Shown in pieces: positions 17,039 through 25,547 of a stretch of DNA of 64,000 nucleotides (its first letter is position 1; each line of letters begins with the position of its first letter). The notes beneath the pieces are model-generated. The model had not been told where the DNA came from and ran no database searches. It saw only the letters and a program-made list of their open reading frames with translations. This stretch comes from Sphingomonas aerolata (GTDB lineage: Bacteria; Pseudomonadota; Alphaproteobacteria; Sphingomonadales; Sphingomonadaceae), in the NCBI RefSeq assembly GCF_003046295.1, contig NZ_PZZN01000002.1, positions 868,001 through 932,000 on the forward strand, written 5' to 3'. Position numbers and translations under genes: made by a program.

Positions 17039-17695
17039 TCACCGGATCGGCGAATTCGGATCCAGCCGCATGTCGAGATACTTGTCCACCGACCCCATCA
17101 GCTCGGGCATCTCATGCTCGAAGAAGTGGTTCGCCTTCGGGATCGTGTCGTGATGGATCGTGATGTGCTTCTGCGTGCGCAGCTTGTCGACCAGCTTCTG
17201 CGTCGCCCCCGGCGTCGCGACCTCGTCGCCCTCGCCCTGGATGATGATCCCGCTCGACGGGCAGGGGGCCAGGAACGTGAAGTCGTAGAGGTTCGCCGGC
17301 GGCGCGATCGAGATGAAGCCGCGGATTTCGGGTCGGCGCATCAGCAGCTGCATGCCGATCCACGCACCGAAGCTGACGCCCGCGATCCAGGTCGTCTGCG
17401 CCTCGGGATGGAAGCTCTGCACCCAGTCGAGCGCGCTCGCCGCATCGGAAAGCTCGCCGACGCCGTTGTCGAACACGCCCTGGCTCTTGCCGACCCCGCG
17501 GAAGTTGAACCGCAGCGTCGCAAAGCCGCGCCGCTGGAAGGTCTTGTAGAGCTGCTGCACGATCGCGTTGTTCATCGTGCCGCCCGCAGACGGGTGCGGG
17601 TGGAGGATCATCGCAACGGGCGCGCGCGGGCGCGGACCCGGCGCAAAACGACCTTCGAGACGGCCTTCGGGACCGGGAAAAATGACTTCTGGCAT
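17039..17695 (-). CDS. Alpha/beta hydrolase of the dienelactone-hydrolase/YpfH-like type
   Basis: Start ATG at 17695 (MPEVIFPGPEGRLEG); 218 residues. The core shows LHPHPSAGGTMNN, the elbow GVSFGAWIG (Ser near 112), Asp in GEGDEVATP and His in PKANHFFEHE. The family includes intracellular esterases and uncharacterised hydrolases widespread in alphaproteobacteria; the substrate is unknown. It is divergent from the cysteine desulfurase gene with only 63 bases between starts. Confidence 0.82.
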   Translation of the reverse strand: MPEVIFPGPEGRLEGRFAPGPRPRAPVAMILHPHPSAGGTMNNAIVQQLYKTFQRRGFATLRFNFRGVGKSQGVFDNGVGELSDAASALDWVQSFHPEAQTTWIAGVSFGAWIGMQLLMRRPEIRGFISIAPPANLYDFTFLAPCPSSGIIIQGEGDEVATPGATQKLVDKLRTQKHITIHHDTIPKANHFFEHEMPELMGSVDKYLDMRLDPNSPIR

Positions 17696-17758
17696 GGGCA
17701 CTCGCGAGCTGGGATACGCACTCGGGTGGAGTGCCGGACGATGCGCGCTATATAGGTA

Positions 17759-18805
17759 ATGCACCCCTTTTCGCAATTGGAACCGACCCTGTCCCGTAAC
17801 GAACCCCGCATCTACCTTGATCACGCCGCCACGACGCCGATGCGTCCGGAGGCGGTCGCGGCGGTGATGGAGGGCATGGCGCGCTGGGCGAACCCGTCCT
17901 CGCCGCATGCCGAGGGGCGCGCGGCACGGGCGGCGCTGGAGGATGCGCGGCGCCGGATCGCGCAGGCGCTCGACTGGCCGCACCACGTGATCCTGACCAG
18001 CGGTGCGAGCGAATCCGCAAGCCTCGCGCTGCGCGGCCGGCCGGGCATCGGCGTGGCGGCGGTCGAGCATGACGCGGTCCTTCGCGCCGCGGACCGCCCG
18101 GTCATGCTGGATGTCGATGCGGGCGGCATCGTCAGGACCGAAGGGCGGGACTGGACCGCGCTCCAGTCCGCCAACAGCGAAACCGGCGTCCTCCAGCCCG
18201 CGACCGCCACCCCGCGCATCGCCGACTGCGCGCAGACCGCCGGCAAGCTCCCGCTCCCGCCCGCGGACATGATCATCGTCTCCGCGCACAAGCTCGGTGG
18301 CCCGCCCGGGATCGGCGCGCTGCTCGTCCGCGACCTCGGCCTGCTCGATCCGACCGGTGGGCAGGAGCGCGGCTATCGCGGCGGGACCGAGAATCTCCCC
18401 GGCGCGCTCGGCTTCGCCGCCGCACTCGAGGCCCCGCGCGACTGGTTCGCGCCGCTCGCCGACTTGCGCGCCGAACTCGACGCCGCGATCCTCGCACATG
18501 GCGGCGAGATCGTCGCGCAGGCCAGCCCCCGCATCCCGACCATCGCCTCCTACCGCATGCCCGGCGTCGGCGCGGCGGCGCAGCTTATCCGCCTCGACAT
18601 GGCCGGGTTCGCGGTCTCGGCGGGCAGCGCCTGTTCGTCGGGCAGCATGCGGCCGAGCCATGTCCTCGCCGCGATGGGCTATCCCGCCGACGCCGCCGCG
18701 CAGGTCGTCCGCGTCAGCTTCGGCTGGACCACCACCGCCGACGACGTCGCGCGCTTCGCCGAGGCCTGGACGCGCATCGCCCGCGACATCAGGGCGGCGG
18801 CATGA
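17759..18805 (+). CDS. Cysteine desulfurase family protein (first of a tandem pair), shortened
   Basis: 348 residues, fold-type I PLP enzyme: YLDHAATTP at the N-terminus, TSGASES, PLP lysine in VSAHKLGGPPG (about residue 180) and the sulfur-accepting loop SAGSACSSGS (Cys near 285). Compared with its neighbour it lacks about 20 residues between TGVLQP and the PLP-nitrogen Asp (IADCAQ). The catalytic residues are present, so it may be active or may form a heteromer with the second copy. It mobilises sulfur from cysteine for Fe-S clusters or tRNA. The next gene overlaps by four bases. Confidence 0.85.
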   Translation: MHPFSQLEPTLSRNEPRIYLDHAATTPMRPEAVAAVMEGMARWANPSSPHAEGRAARAALEDARRRIAQALDWPHHVILTSGASESASLALRGRPGIGVAAVEHDAVLRAADRPVMLDVDAGGIVRTEGRDWTALQSANSETGVLQPATATPRIADCAQTAGKLPLPPADMIIVSAHKLGGPPGIGALLVRDLGLLDPTGGQERGYRGGTENLPGALGFAAALEAPRDWFAPLADLRAELDAAILAHGGEIVAQASPRIPTIASYRMPGVGAAAQLIRLDMAGFAVSAGSACSSGSMRPSHVLAAMGYPADAAAQVVRVSFGWTTTADDVARFAEAWTRIARDIRAAA

Positions 18806-19869
18806 GCTATCTCGACTATCAGGCGACCACACCGCTCGCGCCCGAGGCGCTGGCCGCGATGCTCCCCTGGCTCGAATCGCAGCACGCCAACCCGCATTCG
18901 CCCCACCGCGAAGGCCGCCGCGCGAAAGCCGCGGTCGAACTGGCGCGCGATCAGGTCGCGGCGCTGCTTCCCCCCGGCGGTGGCGTCGCCTTCACCAGCG
19001 GCGCGACCGAGGCGCTCAACTGGGCGATCAAGGGCACGACCGGCCCGATCACGACGCTCGCCACCGAACACGCCGCCGTCCTCGACACCGCCGCGGCGGA
19101 AGCGGCGCGCGGCCGCGACGTCACGATCCTCCCCGCCGGCGCAGACGGGATCGTCGACAGCGTCCCCTCCCGCGCAGGCCTCGTCGCCGCGATGCTCGTC
19201 AACAACGAGATCGGCGTGATCCAGCCGATCGCCGCGCTCGCCGACGCCGCCCACGCCGCCGGCGCGCTGCTGCTCTGCGACGCGGTGCAAGGCTATGGCC
19301 GGGTCGCGATCCCCGACACCGTCGACCTGATCGCGATCTCCGCGCATAAGATTCACGGCCCCAAGGGCATCGGCGCACTGTGGATCCGCGACGGCGTCAC
19401 GCTCGCCCCGCTGCTGCACGGCGGCGGGCAGGAGGCACCCGGCCGTTCGGGCACGCTGTCGCCCGCACTATGCGCCGGCTTCGGCGTCGCCGCGCAGCTA
19501 ATGGCCGACCGCAAGGATCAGGACGCCGCGCATGTCGAGCGCCTCTGGGCGCTCGCCCGCGACCGGCTCGGCCCCGGCTGGACGATCAACGGCGCCACCG
19601 ATCCGCGCTATCACGGCAATCTCAACATTCGCCGCGAGGGGCTCGATGTGAACCGGCTGATGTCCGACCTGCGCGACATCGCCTTTTCCGCGGGCTCCGC
19701 CTGTGCGAGCGGGTCGGGGCGGTCGAGCCATGTGCTCCGCGCGATCGGGCTGAGCGAGACCCAGGCGCGGTCGAGCATCCGCCTCGGCTTCGGCCGCTAC
19801 ACCACCGAAACAGAGCTCGCCGACGCGATCGACCCGATCGCGGCCGCGGCGGAAGGGCAATGGCCATGA
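18802..19869 (+). CDS. Cysteine desulfurase (NifS/IscS-like), second of a tandem pair
   Basis: 355 residues with all family signatures: YLDYQATTP, TSGATEALN, NNEIGVIQP, DAVQGYGR, PLP lysine in SAHKIHGPKG (about residue 184) and FSAGSACASGSG (catalytic Cys near 302). The start overlaps the preceding stop (ATGA). With the ferredoxin gene that follows, it forms a small Fe-S assembly unit resembling the iscS/fdx end of isc operons; scaffold genes are not in the window. Confidence 0.9.
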   Translation: MSYLDYQATTPLAPEALAAMLPWLESQHANPHSPHREGRRAKAAVELARDQVAALLPPGGGVAFTSGATEALNWAIKGTTGPITTLATEHAAVLDTAAAEAARGRDVTILPAGADGIVDSVPSRAGLVAAMLVNNEIGVIQPIAALADAAHAAGALLLCDAVQGYGRVAIPDTVDLIAISAHKIHGPKGIGALWIRDGVTLAPLLHGGGQEAPGRSGTLSPALCAGFGVAAQLMADRKDQDAAHVERLWALARDRLGPGWTINGATDPRYHGNLNIRREGLDVNRLMSDLRDIAFSAGSACASGSGRSSHVLRAIGLSETQARSSIRLGFGRYTTETELADAIDPIAAAAEGQWP

Positions 19870-19882
19870 TCGTCCGCTTCCC

Positions 19883-20188
19883 ATGATCGTCCACTTCATC
19901 GCCCGCGACGGCAGCATGCGCAGCGTCGCCGCCACCCCCGGCGACCGGCTGCTCGACGCCGCGCAGGCGGACGGCCAGCCGCTCGAGGGCACGTGCGAGG
20001 GCCAGCTTGCCTGCGCGACCTGCCATGTCATCGTCGACGCCGCCGATGTCGCCCGGTTGCCGCCGGCGAGCGCGGACGAGGAGGACATGCTCGATCTCGC
20101 CCCCGGCGCGACCCGGACCAGCCGGCTCGCCTGCCAGATCCGCCTGACCGAGGCGCTCGACGGACTGACGGTGCGCATCCCCGGCTGA
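19883..20188 (+). CDS. 2Fe-2S ferredoxin, Isc/adrenodoxin type
   Basis: 101 residues. Cluster ligands are Cys in CEGQLACATCHV (three cysteines spaced C-x5-C-x2-C) and CQIRLT near residue 88, the adrenodoxin/Fdx pattern. It likely passes electrons to cysteine desulfurase or an Fe-S scaffold. Just upstream, bases 19866-19882 duplicate the gene's own first 15-17 bases, creating a decoy ATG whose frame (MIVRFP) stops exactly across the real ATG, so translation could be coupled. Confidence 0.9.
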   Translation: MIVHFIARDGSMRSVAATPGDRLLDAAQADGQPLEGTCEGQLACATCHVIVDAADVARLPPASADEEDMLDLAPGATRTSRLACQIRLTEALDGLTVRIPG

Positions 20189-20327
20189 CCGACCAAGCGA
20201 ACCTTACAGAATGACAACGGCCGGTTCAGCGTCGAGCCACGGCGGTTCGGCGATCAAGCCTCCACCGCCCCAGTATACGGGGCATTGATACAGCCCCGCT
20301 GCCCGGGGCTCGAGTGGAGTAGCTCTC

Positions 20328-20678
20328 ATGAGGATCATCGCTTTCTTCGCCGCTGGCGCCCTGGCCGCCGGTACCCTGGTCGCAGCGGCCCCCGCGGACG
20401 CACAGCGTTACGGCTGGGACGGGCCGCGCGGCGGCGGGCATCATGACCGCGGCTGGCATGGCCCGCGCCATCGCTATGACGGCTATCGGGATGGCGGTTA
20501 CCGGGGCGGCTACCGGGGCGGGTACCGGGATGGATATCGCGGCGGCTATCGCGGGCACCACGGCGGCTATCGCGCGCATTACGGCTATGGCGGGCCGCGT
20601 GGCTATGGCCGCTCGCGCGTCGTGTGCCGGATCCAGCGCGGCTATTACGGCCCGGTTCGCCGCTGTTTCCGTCGTTGA
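20328..20678 (+). CDS. Small secreted Gly/Tyr/Arg-rich protein
   Basis: 116 residues. Signal peptide 1-25 ends ADAQ. The mature part is built of short repeats of the type GGYRGGYRDGYRGG plus His-rich ends, and has two late cysteines (VVCRIQRGYYGPVRRC). It is strongly basic. Such proteins are common in sphingomonads but I know no assigned function; metal or RNA/DNA binding in the envelope is speculation. AGCCCC/GGGGCT hairpin bases just upstream (about 20291-20310) may mark the leader. Confidence 0.78.
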   Translation: MRIIAFFAAGALAAGTLVAAAPADAQRYGWDGPRGGGHHDRGWHGPRHRYDGYRDGGYRGGYRGGYRDGYRGGYRGHHGGYRAHYGYGGPRGYGRSRVVCRIQRGYYGPVRRCFRR

Positions 20679-20761
20679 TACGGAACCGTAATGAGGCGGA
20701 GCGAGTTTGCTAACATAGGTTATGGGATTCACGCGAATCCAGACCGCTCAGGAGACTTTCC

Positions 20762-20998
20762 ATGAAGTTGTTTACCCTCGCCGCCGCCGGTCTCGTTGCG
20801 CTCACCGGCCTCGCGCCCGTCGGCTTTGCCGCCGAGGCATCCGCACAGCGCACCGTCGTCCATGAGCGGACCGTCGTCCGTCACAACGACAACCGCCCTG
20901 GCGTCCGTCATCGTACGCGCACGCGTCAGGTCTGCCGCAACGTGGTCCGCAACCATCATCGCCAGCGCGTCTGCCGCACGGTTCGCGTCAACCGCTAA
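20762..20998 (+). CDS. Small secreted basic Arg/His/Val-rich protein with two cysteines
   Basis: 78 residues. Signal peptide with cleavage near AEASAQ (about residue 29); the mature part is dominated by Arg, His and Val (VVHERTVVRHN, RHRTRTRQVC, RQRVCRTVRVNR). AGGAG lies eight bases before the ATG. Like its upstream neighbour it ends in a cationic, two-cysteine segment (C-x12-C), so both may be envelope stress or surface proteins of one loose family. Function unknown. Confidence 0.75.
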   Translation: MKLFTLAAAGLVALTGLAPVGFAAEASAQRTVVHERTVVRHNDNRPGVRHRTRTRQVCRNVVRNHHRQRVCRTVRVNR

Positions 20999-21069
20999 GA
21001 ACGGGCCTTCCCCCGGGTCAGGCCGTAAAGCGGCTTGATCATCCCGTCCGACCCCGCCATATGCGCAGC

Positions 21070-21158
21070 GGGAGTCGGGCGGACGGGGTCGTCGCCAACT
21101 TGGTCAGATCCGGAAGGAAGCAGCCACAACGATTTCGCCCCGGGTCGTCCCGGCTCCC
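21070..21158 (+). ncRNA. ffs: Bacterial signal recognition particle RNA (4.5S/small SRP RNA)
   Basis: The domain IV signature GGTCAGATCCGGAAGGAAGC, followed by AGCC, is intact at 21101-21124. Flanking strands GGGAGTCGGG...GGGG (21070 on) and CCCC...TCCCGGCTCCC (to 21158) pair to form the long hairpin. Location just upstream of dnaX is a classic bacterial arrangement. The RNA partners with Ffh, encoded at 51466. Ends are set by the outer base pairs and may be off by a few bases. Confidence 0.93.
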
Positions 21159-21530
21159 ACCGCGAACATTTGTAAGCAAATGTGAGCGCGGCCAGCGGCG
21201 CACAGCGCCGACTGACGACACGGCGTCGCCGTGGCGCCTCTACCTCGCTACCAAACCCCTGATCCCAAACAGCTTTCACAAAGACGTTCCCGAAACGTTC
21301 CATTTCGCTGTAAATCTGCCCGCGTTTGTGGTACGCCGCACCATGGCCCAGATCGCTCCCAGTTCCGGCCCACGATACGCCATCCCGAACGGCCGCACCC
21401 CGACCTCGGGCTGCACCGCAACGACGCTTAGTGTCGACCCGACGCCCAATGTTGAATCGCGCTATCGTCTCAACATTCGCAACATTCGCGGTCCCGGCCA
21501 TGCCCTTCGACACCGGACCCGACAGCCGCT
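21159..21530. other. Gap between SRP RNA and dnaX, no gene seen
   Basis: 372 bases with lower GC in places and no convincing coding frame. It must hold the dnaX promoter. It contains one copy of a 34-base repeat (21458-21491) whose other copy lies at 56819-56852. Confidence 0.6.
21458..21491 (-). repeat. 34-bp dispersed repeat, copy 1 (upstream of dnaX)
   Basis: The minus-strand sequence contains the direct repeat GAATGTTGCGAATGTTGAG and is identical over 34 bases to 56819-56852 on the plus strand. Here a further AATGTTG about 10 bases outside the unit (from 21449) could pair with CAACATT within it. Confidence 0.85.
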
Positions 21531-23246
21531 ATGACGACCGCAATGTCAGATTCCTTCGACCTGGGCGAACCGCCGCAGCCGGCTGCTAAGGCGGATGTCG
21601 CGTACCGTGTGCTCGCGCGCAAATATCGTCCGCAGACCTTTTCCGAGCTCATCGGGCAGGACGCGATGGTCCAGACGCTCGGCAACGCGATCAAGCGCGA
21701 CCGGCTGGCGCATGCCTTTTTGATGACCGGAGTGCGCGGGGTCGGCAAGACGTCGACCGCGCGCCTGATCGCCAAGGCGCTCAACTGTATCGGTCCGGAC
21801 GGGCAGGGCGGTCCGACGATCGACCCGTGCGGCGTCTGCGAACCCTGCCGCGCGATCGCCGAGGGCCGCCATATCGACGTGATCGAGATGGACGCCGCCA
21901 GCCATACCGGCGTCGACGACGTCCGCGAGATCATTGACGCGTCGCGCTATTCGGCGGTTACCGCGCGCTTCAAGATCTACATCATCGACGAAGTCCACAT
22001 GCTGTCGAAGAACGCGTTCAACGCGCTTCTGAAGACGCTGGAGGAACCGCCCGCGCATGTGAAGTTCCTGTTCGCGACGACCGAAGTGAACAAGGTGCCG
22101 GTGACGGTCCTGTCGCGCTGCCAGCGCTTCGACCTGCGCCGCATCTCGGCGGAACAGCTCGCCAAGCACTTTGCCTGGGTGTCGACCGAGGAAGGCGTCG
22201 TCGCCGAGCCCGAGGCGCTGATGCTGATCGCGCGTGCCGCGGAAGGGTCCGCGCGCGACGGCCTGTCGATCCTCGACCAGGCGATCGCGCATGCCGGGCT
22301 CGAAGGTGGCGGCGTCACCGCGGACGCGGTGCGGCAGATGCTGGGCCTGTCCGACCGCGGCGCGGTGCGCGACCTGCTCGGACTGATCCTGGCGGGTGAC
22401 GGGGCAGGGGCGCTCGCCTCGCTGCGGCGGCAATATGACTATGGCGTCGATCCGCTGTCGGTGCTCCGGTCACTGCTCGAAACCGTCCACGGCATCACGC
22501 TGACCAAGGTCGGGACGCCGGCCGACGCCGCACAGCCCGCGGAGGAGCGCGCCGCGCGCGAGGAGTGGGCAGCCAACCTGTCCTACCCCGCGCTGCATCG
22601 CCTCTGGCAGCTGTTCCTCAAGGGCCATGACGAGGTCGCCAAGGCGGTCCTGCCGATCGAGGCGGCGGAAATGGCGCTGCTGCGGACGATCTACGCCTCG
22701 ACGCTGCCCGATCCGGGCGAACTCGCGCGGCAGCTCGCCGGCAGTCCGGCACCCGCTGCGCCCGCCGCCGCGTCGACACAGGCGCCCGCGCCGGCTCCGG
22801 CGTCCTCTGGCGAGGCGCCGCCCTGGGCCGGTGCGGGGGCGTCCGCTCCGCCGGCACCCGTCGACACCGGTCCGATCCTGCCGCCGACCTTCGCGGCTCT
22901 GGTCGATCTGCTCGACGATTCGGGCGGATTGGCGATCGCCGCGCGGCTGCGTCACGGCGCGCGGATCGTTTCCTATGCGCCGCCCGAATTCGCGCTCAGC
23001 GGCAGCCGGCCGGTCTCGGCCGACACGCTGGCCGAGCTCGGCACGCTGCTGAAGTCGGTCACGCGGACTGCCTGGAAGGTGTCGATCGTCGACGCGCCGG
23101 GCGAACCGACGCTGCGCGAGGCGCAGGACGCCGCCGACGAGGCGGTGAAGCAGGCCATTCTCGAATCCCCCATCATGAAGGCCGCGGTGGCAGCGTTTCC
23201 CGACGCCAAGCTCGAATCGTGGCCGGGTCAAAGGAGCAACGCATGA
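21531..23246 (+). CDS. dnaX: DNA polymerase III subunits gamma and tau
   Basis: 571 residues. Clamp-loader ATPase: YRPQTFSELIGQ near residue 30, Walker A GVRGVGKTST (about 66-75), zinc cysteines C-x13-C-x2-C-x2-C (about 86-106), Walker B IIDEVHML (about 145-152) and sensor SRC. Residues 390-450 form an Ala/Pro linker, and the C-terminal 120 residues are the tau part. I saw no obvious slippery A-run typical of the E. coli gamma frameshift. The ybaB gene starts across its stop codon. Confidence 0.95.
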   Translation: MTTAMSDSFDLGEPPQPAAKADVAYRVLARKYRPQTFSELIGQDAMVQTLGNAIKRDRLAHAFLMTGVRGVGKTSTARLIAKALNCIGPDGQGGPTIDPCGVCEPCRAIAEGRHIDVIEMDAASHTGVDDVREIIDASRYSAVTARFKIYIIDEVHMLSKNAFNALLKTLEEPPAHVKFLFATTEVNKVPVTVLSRCQRFDLRRISAEQLAKHFAWVSTEEGVVAEPEALMLIARAAEGSARDGLSILDQAIAHAGLEGGGVTADAVRQMLGLSDRGAVRDLLGLILAGDGAGALASLRRQYDYGVDPLSVLRSLLETVHGITLTKVGTPADAAQPAEERAAREEWAANLSYPALHRLWQLFLKGHDEVAKAVLPIEAAEMALLRTIYASTLPDPGELARQLAGSPAPAAPAAASTQAPAPAPASSGEAPPWAGAGASAPPAPVDTGPILPPTFAALVDLLDDSGGLAIAARLRHGARIVSYAPPEFALSGSRPVSADTLAELGTLLKSVTRTAWKVSIVDAPGEPTLREAQDAADEAVKQAILESPIMKAAVAAFPDAKLESWPGQRSNA

Positions 23247-23566
23247 AGAATATCGACGAAATCCTCGCCATGGCGCAGAACGTCCAGACCGAGCTCGAAA
23301 AGGCGCAGGCCAATCTCGACACGATCGAGGTCGAGGGCGCGTCGGGCGGCGGGCTGGTCAAGGTCAAGGCGTCCGCCAAGGGCCGGATCATCGGCATCGC
23401 GATCGACGATTCGCTGATGCAGGTCGGCGAGAAGCAGATGCTCGAGGATCTGCTGACCGCCGCGTTCAACGATGCCCGTGCCAAGGCGGATGCGGTGTCG
23501 GGTACCGAAATGTCCAAGATGACCAGCGGCCTGCAGCTCCCGCCGGGCTTCAAGCTGCCGTTCTGA
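23243..23566 (+). CDS. YbaB/EbfC family nucleoid-associated protein
   Basis: 107 residues starting at ATG 23243, which overlaps the dnaX stop (ATGA) and has AAAGGAG upstream. The family core EGASGGGLVKVKASAKGRIIGIAIDDSLM and the Met/Lys-rich termini are clear. It is a dimeric DNA-binding protein typically found in the dnaX-ybaB-recR order; recR does not follow here. It converges with mtgA. Confidence 0.93.
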   Translation: MKNIDEILAMAQNVQTELEKAQANLDTIEVEGASGGGLVKVKASAKGRIIGIAIDDSLMQVGEKQMLEDLLTAAFNDARAKADAVSGTEMSKMTSGLQLPPGFKLPF

Positions 23567-23593
23567 TCTGCCGGGTGCGGCGGCTGCCGGCTC

Positions 23594-24265
23594 CTAGCGG
23601 AGGCAGCCGTCGAGCCCCTGGGTGCGGACCGTCGAGACGCGGCGCGACAGCGTGTTGCCGTGGCGGCGGACGAAGCCGCGCGGCGCGATCGCCGCCCGCT
23701 TCTTCGGCAGCGGCAATACCGCCGCGATCCGCCCCGCCTCGGTCGCCGACAGCCGCGACGCATCATGGTTGAAATACCGGATCGCCCCGGCATTGGCGCC
23801 ATAGGTGCCGATCCCGGTCTCGGCGATGTTGAGATACACCTCCATGATCCGCCGCTTCGGCCAGAGCGTCTCGATCAGAACGGTGAAATACGCCTCGAAC
23901 GCCTTGCGGACATAGCCGCCGCCCTGGAACAGGAACGCGTTCTTCGCGGTCTGCTGGCTGATCGTCGACCCACCACGGATCCGCCCGCCCTGCGCATTGC
24001 GCGCCGCCGCCCCGGCGATCGCCTTGAAGTCGAAGCCGCTGTGCGAACAGAACCCCGAATCCTCGCCCGCAATCGCGGCGCGCGCCATGTCGGGATCCAT
24101 CTCCGACAACGGCATCCAGTCCTTCGTCACCGTATGCCCGGACAGCAGGTCGCCCATCATCGTGAAGGTGAAGGGCGGCGGGACGAACCGGTACAGGCCG
24201 ACCCAGGCGACCGTCACGACGACGAAGACGAACGCGAATTTGGCGAGGATGCGGATAAGGCCCAT
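23594..24265 (-). CDS. mtgA: Monofunctional biosynthetic peptidoglycan transglycosylase
   Basis: 223 residues, one N-terminal membrane anchor (LIRILAKFAFVFVVVTVAWVGLYRF), then a GT51 domain: catalytic Glu in AGEDSGFCSHSGFD (about residue 68), GGSTISQQTAKN and KRRIMEVYLNIAETG. It polymerises glycan strands from lipid II in the periplasm and lacks a transpeptidase domain. It lies nine bases behind the amine-oxidase gene and so may share the rpoH transcript. Confidence 0.95.
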   Translation of the reverse strand: MGLIRILAKFAFVFVVVTVAWVGLYRFVPPPFTFTMMGDLLSGHTVTKDWMPLSEMDPDMARAAIAGEDSGFCSHSGFDFKAIAGAAARNAQGGRIRGGSTISQQTAKNAFLFQGGGYVRKAFEAYFTVLIETLWPKRRIMEVYLNIAETGIGTYGANAGAIRYFNHDASRLSATEAGRIAAVLPLPKKRAAIAPRGFVRRHGNTLSRRVSTVRTQGLDGCLR

Positions 24266-24274
24266 CGCCGCTCC

Positions 24275-25543
24275 TTATGCGATCACCGCGTCCCCGCCAA
24301 TGATCGCCCGCGCCGCCGCCACGCCGGTTTCATATGCGCCGTGCGCCGTAGAGAAATCCTCGCGGTGGCAGGCCTCGCCGGCAAAGAAGATCCGGCCGTC
24401 GACCGGCTCGGCGAGCACCGCACGCTGGCCCACGCACCCGATCCGCGCATGACTGTAGCTGCCACCGATCCACGGTACGTGGCGCCAGCGGGTCGCGGCA
24501 AACGGCGTGAAGCGGCGGCGCCAGTCGCTGCCGAGCAGGGCGACCAACTCATCGATCGCGAACGCCGCGGCGTCGCCATCCTCCAGCATCTCCGCGCAAT
24601 CGCCGCCGAAGAAACTCTCGATGATCGGCCAACCGAACGGCGACAGGCGGTGGCTGGCGGTGCAGGCGGCATAGGGGTTGCCGACGAGATGCGCATTTGC
24701 CGGCCATTCCGGGCGATCGACATGCAGGAACACCTTGTCCGCCAGACCGAGTGGGAGGTCGGCGGCGGCGGCATGCTTGTTGGGCAAGGGCGGGTCGAAC
24801 CTGATCTGCGATCGGGCAAGCACGGTGGTGGGCACGCAGACGATGACATGATCCGCGTCGATCGTCCCGGACGGCGTGTCGAGCCTGATCCGCCGACCGC
24901 CATGGTCGATACGGGTGACCGGCGTGGAGAGGCGGATCGGAAGACCGGCGGCATGACTGGTGACCAGCGTGCCATAGCCTTGCCTCACGGTCCAATTATC
25001 GTCCGATGCCGCATTTTCATACGCGGCCCAGTCATGGAGGGACACCTGCGACAGGTTCGCGCCATTCGCATAGCCGGAGATCGCGTCAATCCTCGGCCGC
25101 CACGGATCATTCGCACCGACAAACTCGGACAGGGCGCGGTCGGGACCGTCGACTGCCGCCAATGCGCGGGCGTTCCACTCCTGATAGGCAGTGGACGAAG
25201 ACGCCTCCTCTTCGGGTGAAAAACTGAGGTTACGCCATTGCGTGCGCCAGTTCGCGTCCGACCGGTCGACGCTGAAACCCGAAAGCTCCGCAATCGCGGT
25301 CCATGGGTTGCGCTGCGCAGAGTGGAGCCACCCGCAACCGGCATCGACATTAGGCCCCGCAGGGAAAGGATTCGCCTCTGCCTTACTGCCCTCGCGGCTC
25401 AGTAACGCGTCTATCGATAGACTATGCGCCCGACCACCAAGACGGTCACTCGCCTCGACCAGCAACACATCATGCGCGGCGTCATGGAGCGTCCGCGCCG
25501 CCGCAATACCGGCCGCACCGCCGCCGATGACGACGGTGCGCAC
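24275..25543 (-). CDS. FAD-dependent flavin amine oxidase-like oxidoreductase
   Basis: GTG start at 25543, four bases after the rpoH stop; 422 residues. The N-terminal Rossmann motif VIGGGAAGIAAARTL, then VEASDRLGGRAHS, and the C-terminal GRIFFAGEACHRED identify the monoamine-oxidase superfamily. Such enzymes oxidise amines or polyamines, or act as desaturases; the substrate is unknown. Its linkage to rpoH suggests expression with heat-shock control genes. Confidence 0.87.
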   Translation of the reverse strand: MRTVVIGGGAAGIAAARTLHDAAHDVLLVEASDRLGGRAHSLSIDALLSREGSKAEANPFPAGPNVDAGCGWLHSAQRNPWTAIAELSGFSVDRSDANWRTQWRNLSFSPEEEASSSTAYQEWNARALAAVDGPDRALSEFVGANDPWRPRIDAISGYANGANLSQVSLHDWAAYENAASDDNWTVRQGYGTLVTSHAAGLPIRLSTPVTRIDHGGRRIRLDTPSGTIDADHVIVCVPTTVLARSQIRFDPPLPNKHAAAADLPLGLADKVFLHVDRPEWPANAHLVGNPYAACTASHRLSPFGWPIIESFFGGDCAEMLEDGDAAAFAIDELVALLGSDWRRRFTPFAATRWRHVPWIGGSYSHARIGCVGQRAVLAEPVDGRIFFAGEACHREDFSTAHGAYETGVAAARAIIGGDAVIA

Positions 25544-25547
25544 GGCG

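Noticed and set aside
20470..20580. Short tandem repeats resembling a CRISPR or VNTR
   Set aside because: They encode the GGYRGGYR repeats of a secreted protein with the reading frame intact; there are no spacers.
20682..20707. GGAAC followed by CGAGTT, like an EcfG stress promoter
   Set aside because: The -10 part lacks the CGTT core at proper spacing; too weak to report as a promoter.
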